Of a DNA stretch of 64,000 nt, positions 27,004-38,957 are shown piece after piece. Under the pieces are notes generated by a model that had not been told where the DNA came from, ran no database searches, and was given only the letters and a program-made list of their open reading frames with translations. How positions within the stretch are numbered: the stretch's first letter is position 1; each line of letters opens with the position of its first letter. Source of the DNA: Paracyclopina nana (Eukaryota; Arthropoda; Copepoda; Cyclopoida; Cyclopettidae). Location of the stretch: positions 16,690,501 to 16,754,500 of the forward strand of contig JAGUCH010000002.1 in the NCBI GenBank assembly GCA_019096065.1. The letters are read 5' to 3'. Made by a program: the position numbers and the translations under genes.

Positions 27004-30000
27004 ATGGCCCTCAAGGCCTTCTGTTTGGCCTTGGCCTTTTTGGCTTCGGTCAAGGCTGATCCGGAAACCGTGGATGGATTGATGAAGAAGGACCAGAACA
27101 CCTGGCAGGTGCCAATTGTGGCTCATCAGCCAAATGAAAACAAGCCAGCTGTAGTCCGAGGAGGATTTCCTGGGTTGTCCCCTGATACCCTGGCCAGGCC
27201 TTTGAAATCCAAGCAAGGCAAGTGAAACTCCTCCATTTTGTACCTGATCATTTTTCATAGTGAGCCTAGGAGGAATTTTCTAGATTTTACCTTTGTAAAG
27301 CTGATCAGGTCTTTTTTCCTTAAAGGAATATTTTTAGCCAAGTTCTTACCAAAGCTGAGATTATCTTGAATATGTCACAATAAGAAAGCATTGAGCTATT
27401 GCTCCTTTTGTTAGTGAAACAAGAATAGGGCATTATTATCTAAGACTACTAGCTTTTTCTTCTACCTGACAGCCACTAGGAGTAATGTTTCACTCAAGTA
27501 CTCTTGAGTGCATATATAAGTGCATGTTGCCCTATTATGCCATTTACGCAATCACCATCACTAGTTTAGCAAAATGTAGCCATTATCATCATTTTAGCTT
27601 GGATTAGGGCAATTTTAGTTAAGACGCTTTTCATTTTCACTCTAGATGGCGCCACTTCAACTACCAGAAGTGGATTTCTCCACCATCTATATTTTCTGGC
27701 ATTTTTCACAATCAAATGGTGACTAAAGCTAGGTTAGGTCAAAGAATTCCGCCAAAACAAATTGCAGCTCCATCTAGCGGATTAGTACAGCATTATTTTT
27801 TGTAGCCTAAGCTTAATGACATGATATATTTTGACATGAAAGCTCATTGCAAAATTGAATTTTAGCTTCAAAGGCTCAGCTAGGAAATTACAAAGAGTCA
27901 TGTTGAAAATATTTGCACTTAGGTCGGCTACCCTTTGTGCAGTACTTGAGTGCTGACACCTCGCCCACTGCATCGTTGGCATCATCTTCACCAGAAGTGG
28001 ATTCAGACATTCCTCCAAATATCCTGAAATGGCTGGAACACCGAGGCAGAATTTCAACCTCTGCTCCAACCTCAACTTCTCCCATGATGGAAAAGCCAGT
28101 CTTGAGGTCAGTCACGGGATTTGGCCTCCCCAAGAGCAATTCACCTATGTTGTTGGCCAGCAGCACTCCAAAGCCCAAGTTGATTGTCAGGCCTTCGTAC
28201 AATCCAGTACTGGCCAAGGCTGAGATGGAGAGCCTCGAGAAAATGAAGGAAGTCCATCTGGAGGGTGAAAAGGCAGAAGAGATGGTTCCTAAGAAAAACA
28301 CGTCAGGTATGTCATTATGATGTAATGTGACTACTCCGAGTGGGACAGCTTGAGTCTTTCACTGACATTTATCCATGATCAAAATCGATGTTTCCGGACT
28401 TCACTCAGTTGAGCTTGTACAATTCAATTAGATGATAAATTGTAGATGCATAAGGCAAAGGCGAAAAGTCGCTAGATTCTCTGCGCCATCTTGCTCGGCA
28501 ACTTGAGCAAATACATTTGTCATGGATGCGCTACATAGATGATCAAAAATTGGCAATCGTTCCGCTTTTGGAGCATTTGTGCCCAAAACTTTAGAAAGAT
28601 AGCACAATCTCAAGACAAAATGGCACTCTTTCTAGCCATACGACAATATGCGTCTCACGCATATTTTCAAGCCTTTCATTGTTGAAACCAAATTTGGTCA
28701 GCCTGGCTCCGCATGATGGGACAATCAAATTGCCGCTTGCAATCACCAGACAAGTTTCAAGCATGACAGTTGTTCAAAAAATACTTGCTCAGGAAGCGCC
28801 ATCTATCGAAAAGATTTGTCCCTCCACTCGCTTATAATTATTATTCTTTCGATTACCTAGAATTGACTGAGGAGACTGTCATCAGTCCTCAAGTGGCTGC
28901 CATCATCATGGATGACTACATGATCAGGCAAAAGGACAAGCTGAGCGTAGCAGGCCTTGTCATTGGCCTCACTTTTGTGGCAGCCTTCCTGGCCATCACC
29001 ATTGGCCTCGTGGGACATGGGTTGGTCAAGAAGTGCCGAAATAACTTGAACGAGTCCTCAGCGTCCGGACGTTCAAGCAGGAACAGCTGGATGAGATCTC
29101 CGGGTCACGATGACCGCACTCCGCCTGAACTCCGACCTGGAAGCAATTCCGGACATCCGGCCTACTCTGACCGTAGTTCCGGACGAACTCGACATCTTCC
29201 AGGAACTCTTCCGGGTCATGGAGTGAGTATTGAGGATTCCACTTTTGTCCCAGTTCTAGAGCTTTCTCTTCAGATTAATTCTCTGAAGCTTCCTTAATTA
29301 AAATTCTGCTTTTGGATTTTTTAAAAAAAATTTAGTTATTATTTTGAACTTCAGACCTTTGTTATTTTTCGTTAAAAAGTGGCTTGTTATTCAAAACAAG
29401 ACCACGTGTTTGTTTGGCATGAGTTTAATCAATGTTACAAGGTCCCTTGGGAGCATCAGTTCAATAGTTGACACGTGATGTCACAATTCATTGATGGTTA
29501 AATCTGTGCATCTTCATCCACTTGAGAGAAAGCTCTTTTAGCCCACTTTGGTTAGGTCCTCACAAGAAATAGAAAAGAAGGATGCTTGGTAGTAGCTGAG
29601 CCTTGGGGAAAAAAGAGAAAGCTAGCTTCTTGTATTACTATACATTAAGTAGATAGTAGGTAGCTGCATGCAGCTCCAGAGGCCTCCTCATTCAGTCACA
29701 AAAAAACTGCCATATGGATGAAAATAATGTCTTGACATCAATAATCTTATAATATCCAGATTCTACTAAGATACTTTTAGAGCAGAGAAGAGTATTTGCC
29801 AGGGTTTGGAGAGCATGACAATCTTTTATTTATGCACTTCATCATGTGTTGAAAAAAAACATGGAAGGCTTATGCAACTCTTGATAAGTAGATCTGACTT
29901 TTTTTATCTCTTTTTTGGCTTTGGGAAAAAGTTCCTGCTCTTGTGCGCAATTCAAAAGCCAATACTGGCTTATAAATTATGCAGAAGCAGAAATTCTACA

Positions 30001-31720
30001 GGGACGTTTCTGTACAGGCAAAGTTTTGCTTTATCTTCTCCATCTCTGATTACTCCATTAGTAGCTCTGCTTTCTTCAGATCTTTTTTGCCTTTACTGGG
30101 AAACCAGAAAACTCATTTCTTCATGGGCAAATTATTTTCAGCCATCATAGAAGACTTGCTTTTCTGACATTTGAAATGAACTTTGCAGGGCACTCCTTTT
30201 TTCAATGGGAAATTGATTCTTCACGACCCACCAGGTCTGGCAAATGGAGCCAGAGGAGCTGCTATGGTGAGACCCTTCAACCCTGGAAATGTGCTTGCCA
30301 ATCCAAGCACAACTGGATTCATGATGACGTCTCCACCTTCCAAGTTGGGTGCGATTCCAAAGAAGATACCCAGCCCTGCAGCTCAGGTAATAATCTCACA
30401 AAATCCAAACTTTGGATCGAGAGAAAGTAAGGCTTCATGATGAAAAATTGGTTAGAGGATACACCACATGTGTGCTGTATGGAGGATAATTGAGCCTTAG
30501 GGAATTGCAGCATGACAGAAATATAGAAAAATGATGCTTTTACTTGTGATCACATTACAGAAATGTCTATGACGGATATAAAAAATCTACTAGATTTGCT
30601 TCTCCATGTTCGTTGGGCGAAAGCCATTCAGAAGATTAAAATGATGCATTCTGGTGTTAATCTGTTTTCATCATTTTTATGGCTCTAGAAAGAAATGAAA
30701 GCGAAACAAACTTGTGGAAAACTATCAACTTTTGAAAAAGAGCAAATACCAATGGGGAAAAACTGACTTGTTTTGAAGTGTTTGAAAGCTTTTTAAGGTG
30801 GTTGATGCTCTCGACACACAAAATTAGATGACAGAAATTTTCTAACAGCGATGAACAATGCTTTACTAATATTTAATTTGGGTTTTGTTTGGTTACATAT
30901 GGAATTGCGGCTTTTCTATGTTTGTGTGGTGAAAGCCATTTAGAAGATTAAATTGACGCATTCTGGTGGAAATCAGTTTTCATCATTTTTGTGGCTAAGT
31001 AAAAAAAATGAAAGCATGCATAAAAACTTGTGAAAAACTGTTAACTTTTGAAAAAGAGCAGACACCAAAGAGGAAAAACTGACTTGTTATGAAGTTATGA
31101 AAGTTTTTTTAAAGGTGATTGATGAGCTCATCACCCAGAAATATGATGCTATAGATAAATGATGCTATAGATAAATGATGCTATAGATAAATGATGCTTT
31201 ACTCTTGATTAATTGTCCTAAAATAAACAAAGAGTTTTAAAAATGGTTTTTCTGGTTGCATGTGGCATTGCAGCTTTTCCATGTACGTTTGGTGAAAGCC
31301 ATTTAGAAGATTAAAATGACGCATTCTGGTGTTAATCTATTTGTATCATTTTTATGGCTCTGCAAAGAAATGAAAGCGATACAAACTTGTGAAAAATCAC
31401 AAACTTTTGAAATTGATTAGAAACCAATGAGGAAAAACTGACTTGTCAGGAGGTGCTCAATATTTTTTATGCTTTAGGTGACTGATGTGCTTGTCAGTCC
31501 CAAGTATGACGATGGTGAGTCCACAGAGGAAGAAGAGGACAGCGATGACACTGTTTATGAGTGTCCTGGATTGGCATCCGGATCTGGCATGGAAGTCCGG
31601 AATCCCTTTTTCATGGAGGGAGGGGATTTGCACCCAGCCACAAACGGGTTGGCCAACAAAAAGCCAATTTCTCAGTATGCCGACTTGTTTCACCACCAAG
31701 AAATAGCAGGATTGAACTAA
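27004..31720 (+). CDS. Type I single-pass membrane protein of unknown family
   Basis: Five exons: 27004-27217, 27923-28306, 28861-29222, 30189-30386, 31478-31720; 466 aa. Start chosen at the ATG that gives a signal peptide (MALKAFCLALAFLASVKA). The extracellular part (about 18-222) is proline/serine-rich and cysteine-poor. One transmembrane helix (about 225-250, LVIGLTFVAAFLAITIGLVG) is followed by KKC and a cytoplasmic tail rich in serine, proline and acidic runs (ESTEEEEDSDD), with a possible YADL sorting signal near the C-terminus. Intron 1 has a GC donor (AG|GCAAGT); only that choice keeps the frame. A polyadenylation signal AATAAA lies at 32098-32103, overlapping the 3' end of the next, convergent gene. 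I recognise no family. Confidence 0.8.
28450..28836 (+). mobile_element. Family-1 element, copy D (intron 2 of the 466-aa membrane protein gene)
   Basis: Full-length, sense to the host gene. The right end (CTCCACTCGCTTATA) is 24 nt before the end of the intron; the left end is about 143 nt from the donor at 28307. Confidence 0.85.
30612..31450. repeat. Three diverged direct repeats inside an intron
   Basis: A ~170-bp unit starting GAAAGCCATTYAGAAGATTA and running to AAAACTGACTTGTT occurs at about 30614, 30932 and 31293 (periods about 318 and 361 bp). Between copies two and three, at 31141-31190, a 17-bp word (ATGATGCTATAGATAAA) is repeated three times. All lie in intron 4 of the 466-aa membrane protein gene. 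The previous intron (29223-30188) shows no clear feature. Confidence 0.8.
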
Positions 31721-32112
31721 CTCACAACAAGACAAACCTGAACCAAAATACCACAGATAAAATACTATTGCCCTCCTCTTGCAGAAACAACCCCATACAA
31801 AAACTGCTATGGTACTTATATGTATTCACGATATCATTGGAACTGGAAAAAGCTATAACTCTCTGAAAGCTCAAATTACTGGAAAAAAAAGCTACCCATT
31901 CTCATATCGGCTTGGATATTTTTTGAGTCCCAAATTCCAACCACCATCCATTTTATGCATAAGTTGGTGTGATTTTAACCAGAAATGAGGCAAATATATT
32001 CGGTACATGCTGTTCTTCTACACTTTCTTTGGCAGCTTTCACTTTTTTGTAAATAGTAATCTCGATTTATTGCGCGAGGGTAAATGCTCTATATATAAAT
32101 AAAGTGTGTTTT

Positions 32113-33837
32113 TTAGTTGCTGTTTTTCAAAGCTTGCAGCTTTTTCATCTCGCTGCTTTGATCCCCAGGGTAGGGATTGTTGGCAGGTGAGACCACCAGG
32201 AGATGCCTCCAATTATCACCACTTTGCTCCATGCCTTGCTCTGACTCGTTTGCATCATTGTCTTCATTGGTGCTGTCTTCTGGAGCCGAAATCGTGCTCA
32301 CATTCACTGTGTACGGGATCGTGTGGTCCGACTTGAAGAACGAGTTCATGTGCTTGAGTGAGGCCAAAATGAACCAAATGGACTTGATTATTTGGTATGA
32401 AAGCAGCACAGCTCCCAAGGGAATGTGATGAGGTTTGAGACTGTAAAGAAAACATTTAAATAGTATATTGCCATTTCACCATCAAAAATGCCAAAGAATT
32501 AATATAGTGAAAAAATCCACCTCTGGTATTTTTTCCTTCTCTACAGTGGCGCCATCTAACTTATTTTGATGTAGGCTATGATTCACACAATATTATTATT
32601 CTGGAAAGCATGCATGCCTTTGCTTGTAAATAGGTCAAAAATAAGGCCTTTTTAGTTGGCTGACCTTTTCATGATGGCCTTTGGAATTCCTGCATTAAAT
32701 ACGGCCCCAACTCGCAAATATGCTTGTGTATAACTTACATTGCAAACTTGCCATAAAACGCGATCGAGGTAGGCGGCAAAAAAAGCCGAGGCATACCAAA
32801 GTGATTGAAGGCTATGAAAAGAATTCAGCCCAGCCATTTTGTACGTACATGACCCGTTATCGTGACTATATGCTAGTGGAGGGACAAACTTGTTCAATAG
32901 GTGGCGCTTTTTGAGCAAGTATTTTTTGACAAACTCTTGTGCGCGAAACTTGTCACGTGATTACGATATGAAATTTGATTGGCTGATTGGCGGAACCAAG
33001 CTAGGAAAATTTGGTTTCGACAATGAAAATCTTGAACATTTGCGTTACTTGCATGTGGTTTTTTGGCTTAAATGGGTGCCATTTTATTTGTTGATTATGG
33101 CATTATAGATATATTTTTGGCAAAAGCGCTCGAAAAGCCAAACAATTGCCAATTTGTGATCATCTATGTAGCGCAGCCAAGCCAAATGTACATGCTCAAG
33201 TTGCTGGGCTAGATGGCGCTGCGAATTTAGCGACTGTACACCTTTGCCTTTTAATGGAAAAAATGGGAGTACAATTCACTTGGAACAATAACTCTAATAG
33301 TTTTCGAAATATCCCAATTGTCATGTCATGCAAAACCAGTCAAAACCAGATTATGCCCAAATTACTTCCTTTACATTCTAAGCTGCCCAAATTGGGCCAA
33401 ATATGAGAGATTTCCGCTGCTTAATTTTGTGTACAAAATGCAGGAAAGGAGCCCAGAGTGTGCTTAGGCCCAATAATGGTTCAGTCATTGACCTAGCACA
33501 CATAAATGTGGTTGGCCTGATTTTTCTGGCCCTGAATTATGCATGTTCACCTTTTCCCAAATATCATCCAGTAGAGTGTGACAGCTGCCAATGGGCCCAC
33601 TGTGATGACACTGGTTGCTATCAATCCCCACCACTCCTTTTTGGATATCAAAATGAGCTGGATGATCGAGAGGAGGACTCCGCATATTGCTGACACCAAA
33701 ATGAGTATGTGTGTGGTCACGTGGTCTTGTGCACTTTGCACAAAGGATTGAGACAAGAAGAGGATCACTGACAGCAGGCAATCCCCTTGGCTCAAAATGG
33801 ACAGTGTCAAAAGGGACCTTGCCCATTCCAGAGGCAT
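32113..33837 (-). CDS. Multipass membrane protein of unknown family
   Basis: Three exons: 33837-33551, 32811-32665, 32440-32113; 253 aa. The start is the first ATG after an in-frame stop. Five or so hydrophobic segments are visible: around residues 25-40, 48-68 (ILILVSAICGVLLSIIQLIL), 73-93 (WWGLIATSVITVGPLAAVTL), about 96-112 and 150-172 (GAVLLSYQIIKSIWFILASL). The last 75 residues are soluble, acidic and serine/asparagine-rich. I do not recognise the family. Its stop is 10 bp from the poly(A) signal of the convergent 466-aa gene. Intron 1 (32812-33550) holds a family-1 element. Confidence 0.75.
32868..33251 (-). mobile_element. Family-1 element, copy E (intron of the 253-aa membrane protein gene)
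   Basis: Full-length and again sense to the host gene. The right end is 56 nt from the acceptor. It carries the TAGATGGCGC motif at 33210-33219. Confidence 0.85.
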
Positions 33838-34274
33838 TTCGAAAGCCAATCAATGACTACAGCTCACTTCAGTTGGAAAATGCTCCGGCCACTGACTAAA
33901 TTGGCTTTCTACCCGGATTTTACCTGGGACTGGTGGAGCCACTCCGGGGGAAAACTGGGCCAGCATATCCAGTGTAGTAAAGTGGCTGATTTATTATTTC
34001 GGTGAAAGCTCCATTGTGTGGGAGACTTTCCACTAAAAAACACACATGAGAAGTTCTTTTACTTGCATATAGTAGGCTGACATTTCTGACAGGTTGCAAG
34101 TAGTTTTTAAAGGTTGTAGGGCTACAGCGCGTGCGCACCATTTTCAACTTGATTTCGAGATGCCCGAGCAAACTGTCAGTGTCTTTCAAGTAATTATGAA
34201 TTTATGACACGTGTTTTCGAGAGTTGGTGTTGTTGTTAGAGACATTTTAATTGATATTTATAGTATCTTATTAT
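33838..34274. other. Upstream region of the 253-aa gene
   Basis: Intergenic; presumed promoter of the minus-strand gene. No domain-bearing ORF seen. Confidence 0.4.
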
Positions 34275-34741
34275 GCCCTGTTCATCTACTCTACTTTTTC
34301 ATAACTTTCTTGAGCTACCCTACGAAAGTAGTTGTCGTAGCTCCACAAATTTCTAAAAGCTGTCGTAGTTTTTAAGGGCTGGTGTTATGTCATTGATGCC
34401 TCTAGGATTAACTAAACTAATGCAACTTAGGAAAGAATCCCCAATCATGATAGACCTAGCAGAATGTTTTAGTCGGCCCTAGCAGGCCGGCTTTACTAGC
34501 TGCAAGGACAGACTAAAACAATTAAGTTTCGAAGGTTAGCCCTTGAACAAAGGCAAAACAAAGTTAATTTAGTCAACCCTAGCTAGTAAGCGCTTAACTT
34601 GACCAATTCGGTTACCCGATTCGTTCGCTAACGACTGGTCTTACACTGACTTAAGGCAATTTTAGTCGGTATAGAATAACGACAAATTTTTGTAAGACTC
34701 CTGAAGTTACGACTGGAATAGTTGTTGTAGATGAACAGGGC
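34275..34741. mobile_element. TIR element, 467 bp, 5-bp target duplication
   Basis: The ends GCCCTGTTCATCTAC and GTAGATGAACAGGGC are exact inverted repeats. It is flanked by the direct repeat ATTAT at 34270-34274 and 34742-34746. Related arms continue inward with mismatches. No coding capacity. Confidence 0.85.
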
Positions 34742-34984
34742 ATTATGGCTAATGAAGATTTAAAACCAATTTTGCATCATGAACTAATTCTGTAACTAGT
34801 TTGTTTACACTAATTTGCTTGAGTCATACACGCGGTAGCAATCGGTTTTTTTCTCGGGCAATGTCAGCTGCAACTCCCAGCAGTTGCCCAAAAAGGCCGC
34901 TAGGATCGCCCTACATCACTGTTATTGTTTTGATACTAATGTAAATAGACATCCGATCTTTATTATTAGCCAAATATAGCTATG

Positions 34985-36030
34985 TTAGCTGCATGAGATG
35001 GCTTGCAAGCCAACAATGGCATTTAATATTGCTACATCTCCAGCTAGCAATTGTCCAGCAACACCTGGAGCTGCGACGGCTGTGCCTCGACCTCCAGCTC
35101 CATCACCAATATTTGCAATACTGTTTGAAAATGTGCAAATTGTGTTCAGCCTGTTTCGCAGGTTATCAATATCACTCTGTCACAGAAAAATGCATTACAT
35201 TCAAGAGTTTATGGTAGCTTTTCAATTTACCCTTGTGGTAGCTAGTCTTGATTGAGCATCTGCCAATCCGATGGCACCAAGTCCGAAAGCTCCCACAATC
35301 AAGATTCCAGCAATGCCTGCAATTGGCTTGAAAAATATTTTCCGATCAATGCCTGATATAGCTACTTTTAAAATATGAGATGATTTACTCCGATGGTTTC
35401 AAGCCCGAAGGCTTGCCTATCGATGATATTTCCGTCATTGTAGCCAAGGCCCTGGAGGTTTTTGTGAGGATCCGGAAGCAAATATTGGAAGTCCTCATCT
35501 TGCCTCCTCCTTCTTGAAATAGCACCTATTAAAAAACATAATTATTGACAGCTAGGAACTGAAATTGGCTTTTATATTTATCTTTGCTTACTTTGTGGGC
35601 AACATATTTTGTGCTCATCCGGACAAACTCCAATCGGCTCAGAATCCCTGCAAAATTTCTCCAGTACGCAAATTCCAGTTTGGTTCGAATTTGCCGATAC
35701 TCCACTGCAAATCTGGTTTGCAAAGAATATTTCAATATTGAACACTTTCAAATATTTATTTTATCTTATTTATTTATCTAATATAGTATTTTATCTTACT
35801 TGCAGGGCTGAAATGTCGTCTTCTTCAATATGAGTATTTTCTGAAAAATTGCAATTTTAGGGGGGAAAAATAAAAGTGCTCTGTAGAAATATCCTGACCT
35901 TTGTTTAAAAATTTCCCTTGGGCTCCAACGGAGAAAAAGGCCACACTCAACAGCGTTAACCTCACTGCAAATAATTTAACCTTACATGTATAATATTATA
36001 TATGCTTATTAAAAGGAGTAAATTCTCACT
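34985..36030 (-). CDS. Clip-domain type I membrane protein, paralogue 1
   Basis: Seven exons: one base at 36030, then 35964-35899, 35840-35800, 35712-35592, 35525-35389, 35326-35231, 35176-34985; 217 aa. The start codon is split by an intron (A at 36030, TG at 35964-35963); the product then begins with a signal peptide (RLTLLSVAFFSVGAQG). Residues 37-76 form a clip-type module with six cysteines (38, 51, 57, 66, 73, 74) ending in ICCP. A tetrabasic furin-like site, SRRRRQDED, follows near 80-87. One transmembrane segment lies at about 124-145 (IAGILIVGAFGLGAIGL). The last exon encodes a short tail. Exon order and domain order match the neighbouring paralogue at 37.3-38.3 kb. Known clip modules usually precede serine proteases; here no protease follows. 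Confidence 0.72.
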
Positions 36031-36377
36031 TGTTTCTTGGTCCAGTTGCAGGAAAGGTTTGATGTGACCCCGCTCAAAGCTGCATCCTTATATTGCAATC
36101 AGATTGCAGTCCAGCTTGAATTTGTGCAGTTTCATTCTCGTTTTTTACTAAGCGCGTTCGAAGAAAGAACAGCTATTATATGCTAAAAGAATTCCAAATA
36201 AAATCTCCTGGCTCACCTTGAATCGAGAGAAACTTTCAATTTCGTACCAGAATCCATTAATTGATTCAGTATTGGATCAACAGCCCAATTGAAATAGTAC
36301 AACATATTGAGGAATCTTTGGGTATATTTATGAACATTCCAGTTAAAAAATACTCATTTTTGAACTATAGTACTAAG

Positions 36378-37077
36378 GGGATATACTAAAATGCGCGACA
36401 TGCGCGACTACTAAAATGCGCGACAAGCACCACAGGTTACTAAAATGCAAAAAAAATGTTTAGTTACCACTTCTTGAAATATTTTTTCTATTTACTGTTA
36501 CTGATTAATTGTTATGCTTTTTCATAAATATTACATTTAAGTAGCTCACTCTGCACTGTTCACCTATGGTTATGGCCGAAATTATGGCATAGTTTTTTAT
36601 CAGAGAGGAGATAAAACAATGCAAAATTTTTAGAATTGAAAAAAAAGTAAGAATTGAAAAAATTGCTATGTTAGACTTGAAAAAAATTACAATGTTAGAC
36701 TTAAAATAGAATTATCATTTTTTCTTTTCTTTTTGCCTGTTATTTATTATACAGTCTGTACTCGTCCGTTCAATATTGGACGGTGTGGGAATCTAAACTT
36801 GGGGTTTCATAATCCAGAAATACTCATTGGAAAGCTGGAGCCTTTTCCCATCTTTTTTGTCAAAATAGAAAAAAATACTTTAAATTCAGACTGTATATTT
36901 GGTTGTCCCATAATTTAATAGTCGCGCATGTCGCGCATTTTAGTAGTCGCGCATGTCGCGCATTTTAGCAGTTTTTCGCGCATGTCGTGCATTTTAGTAG
37001 TCGCGCATGTCGCGCATTTTAGTAGTTTGTCGCGCATGTCGCGCTTGTCGCGCATGTCGCGCATTTTAGTATATCCC
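36378..37077. mobile_element. hAT-like MITE with GCGCGACAT subterminal repeats, 8-bp target duplication
   Basis: 700 bp. The terminal inverted repeats are exact for 30 bp, beginning GGGATATACTAAAATGCGCG. It is flanked by the exact 8-bp repeat GTACTAAG at 36370-36377 and 37078-37085. The right arm has five or six tandem copies of a CGCGCATGTCGCGCATTTTAG-like word; the left has two. The interior has no ORF of note and, at 36810-36870, a patch resembling the mariner-type element of the ankyrin intron. Confidence 0.93.
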
Positions 37078-37109
37078 GTACTAAGTACGTTTTCAACTTG
37101 GTGATATTT

Positions 37110-37330
37110 ATACAGAGTGGGAGCACGTAAAACCGTGGCTTTTTAAATAACTGACACCCAACCAGAAATTTTCTCAAAATTTGCTTAAAGTAATTGAAAC
37201 ATGTTTTCTCTCCTTCGACGTTTAACTAAGAGTCATTTTGGCAGTTGAAGGCTCAGAATTTCTGGTTGGCAGCGGATTTTGTAATGGAGAATTTCTCGTA
37301 AAATTACCGCCCTCGCAGGCTCGGCCTGGT
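37110..37330. mobile_element. Nested small elements: GGGCACGTAAA type interrupted by a short CCAACCAG element
   Basis: The outer arms (GGAGCACGTAAAACCGTGG; CCGCCCTCGCAGGCTCGGCC) match the element at 39.23-39.41 kb. A ~140-bp element with ends CCCAACCAGAAATTTTC and GAATTTCTGGTTGG is inserted at 37147-37283. Confidence 0.6.
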
Positions 37331-37344
37331 AAAGCTTTAATTTA

Positions 37345-38335
37345 TTAAATTAACCAAAAGCCTCCAAGTGAATTATTGGCTCCTGGTGTCAAAGTTGTTG
37401 TTGATGCTGCTGCTGTTGACGCTGTTGTGGGCGCTGTTGTGGGCGCTGTTGTGGGCGCTGTAGGGGGCGCTGGTGATGGCGCCGTAGGGGGCGCTGGTGA
37501 TGTAGGAGGAGTCGGAGTGGGCGGATTGTTGATGGCGCTCAAAATCATTGCAATTTGCGAGTTGAGGGCAGAATTTGCTCTCAGCAATTGAAACGTTAGC
37601 AACTTCACCGCGCCAACTTCTGTGGTCAATGTCTCGATCTTGGCCTGGGCTGACCCAAGGGCGTTTTGAACACTCCTCGTCTCTTGCTCAAAACCTTTAG
37701 CTTCACTCTGTTTTAAATGACAAAATAATTATTCAAAATTACGGAATTTAAAAAAATAATGTACATTGAGTCGATTGATCTTTTGGTTGACTTCCACGAT
37801 GCCCAAGGTGCCAAGTCCCATAGCGAAAACAATGACAATGCTGGCAGCTATCTAAAAAATGCAGATATTTAATTTTGGTGTTGACAACCAAAAAAAATAA
37901 GGCTAAGTTTACTCCAGATCTGGAAAGAAAAGGCTCTTGTCTTTCTGCCAGCTGATGCTGCTTCCAATTATTTTGAAAGTCCTCAACATAATTTTGGTAG
38001 CCATAATTATTATAGCTTCTTTTTCTCCTCTGAACTAAATCATCATCTGGAATTGGCACTGTTCTCTCCACATTTTGCTTGACACCATGAATACAACAAA
38101 CTGTGTCTTCAGAGCAATTGCCATCGTGGTAAGGACAGTAAGATTTTTTGAGGCAGACTCCTGGCAAATTCATGGTTTCTCCATAGCAAATATCTTTTTT
38201 AGTGCTGACTTCATTAGAACCTTCAGCTAGAATTGCAAATTAAAGCACTTGAGGTGGAATTCCAAGGTGACACTTACCATTTTGAGAAGCCATGAAGATA
38301 GCCATGGGAAGTAGCCAAAAAAGGGTAAAATCCAT
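37345..38335 (-). CDS. Clip-domain type I membrane protein, paralogue 2
   Basis: Four exons: 38335-38278, 38226-37913, 37851-37765, 37707-37345; 273 aa. Signal peptide MDFTLFWLLPMAIFMASQ. Cysteines at 33, 44, 50, 57, 63 and 64 have clip-like spacing and end in VCC. A furin-like site RRKR is at 86-89, followed by an asparagine/tyrosine-rich linker. A transmembrane helix (about 126-142, ASIVIVFAMGLGTLGIV) is followed by a polar helix. A C-terminal segment of proline/threonine/alanine repeats (SPAPPTAP, TTAPTTAP) comes from GGCGCTGTTGTG-type tandem DNA. Same architecture, strand and order as the 217-aa neighbour, so a tandem duplication is likely. No enzyme domain. Confidence 0.72.
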
Positions 38336-38957
38336 AATTCCTGATTTGAATAAAGGACACTTGCCAATTGAAGGCAGCAAAGGGAAGTTGAAATCCATAT
38401 ATACCCAAAATGCTTCTTCAAGTCATGTCAAAATTGGACCGAAATCGAGCGTGACACATTTGTATTTATGACAAAAAATTGATTTCACTTTCACCTTTGT
38501 TTTTAAAATGCATGGAAAATCGGAAGGGGAAATGACAACAAAGAAACAACATTTCACAGATGGCGCATCAAAAAAGAGACCTGATCCCCATGAACCGAGT
38601 TGTGAGCTTTAGGGTCAAATGATGTAATTATTTGCTAGAAACTGCAAAGTCATAGCTGTCAATGGTTCATTTCATTTTTATTAGGGTTGCAAATTTGATT
38701 TTCTGCACCATTTTCCAGGAACGCATCGATCACAAGAAAAGTGAAGTTGGCTGACCTACATTTTGCAATCAGAATCCCACTTCTTCAAAAATGCCTATTT
38801 TAAAGTAGCCTTCAATTTAAAGGCTTGAACAAGAAAATTGAAATCATCCTAAAGCTTGCAAATCTTGCTTGCTAAAAAAATCTTAAGGCTTGACCGGAAT
38901 GTCAACCTATGCATTTTTTTGCTGAAAATGCACCTGTCACTAAACCAGTTCTAAGTA
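38336..38957. other. Intergenic, upstream of the clip gene
   Basis: AT-rich; presumed promoter of the minus-strand clip gene at its left. Nothing else supported. Confidence 0.4.

Noticed and set aside
37385-37500. GGCGCTGTTGTG tandem DNA as a microsatellite or CRISPR-like array
   Set aside because: It is the coding repeat for the proline/threonine/alanine tail of a clip-domain gene; there are no unique spacers.
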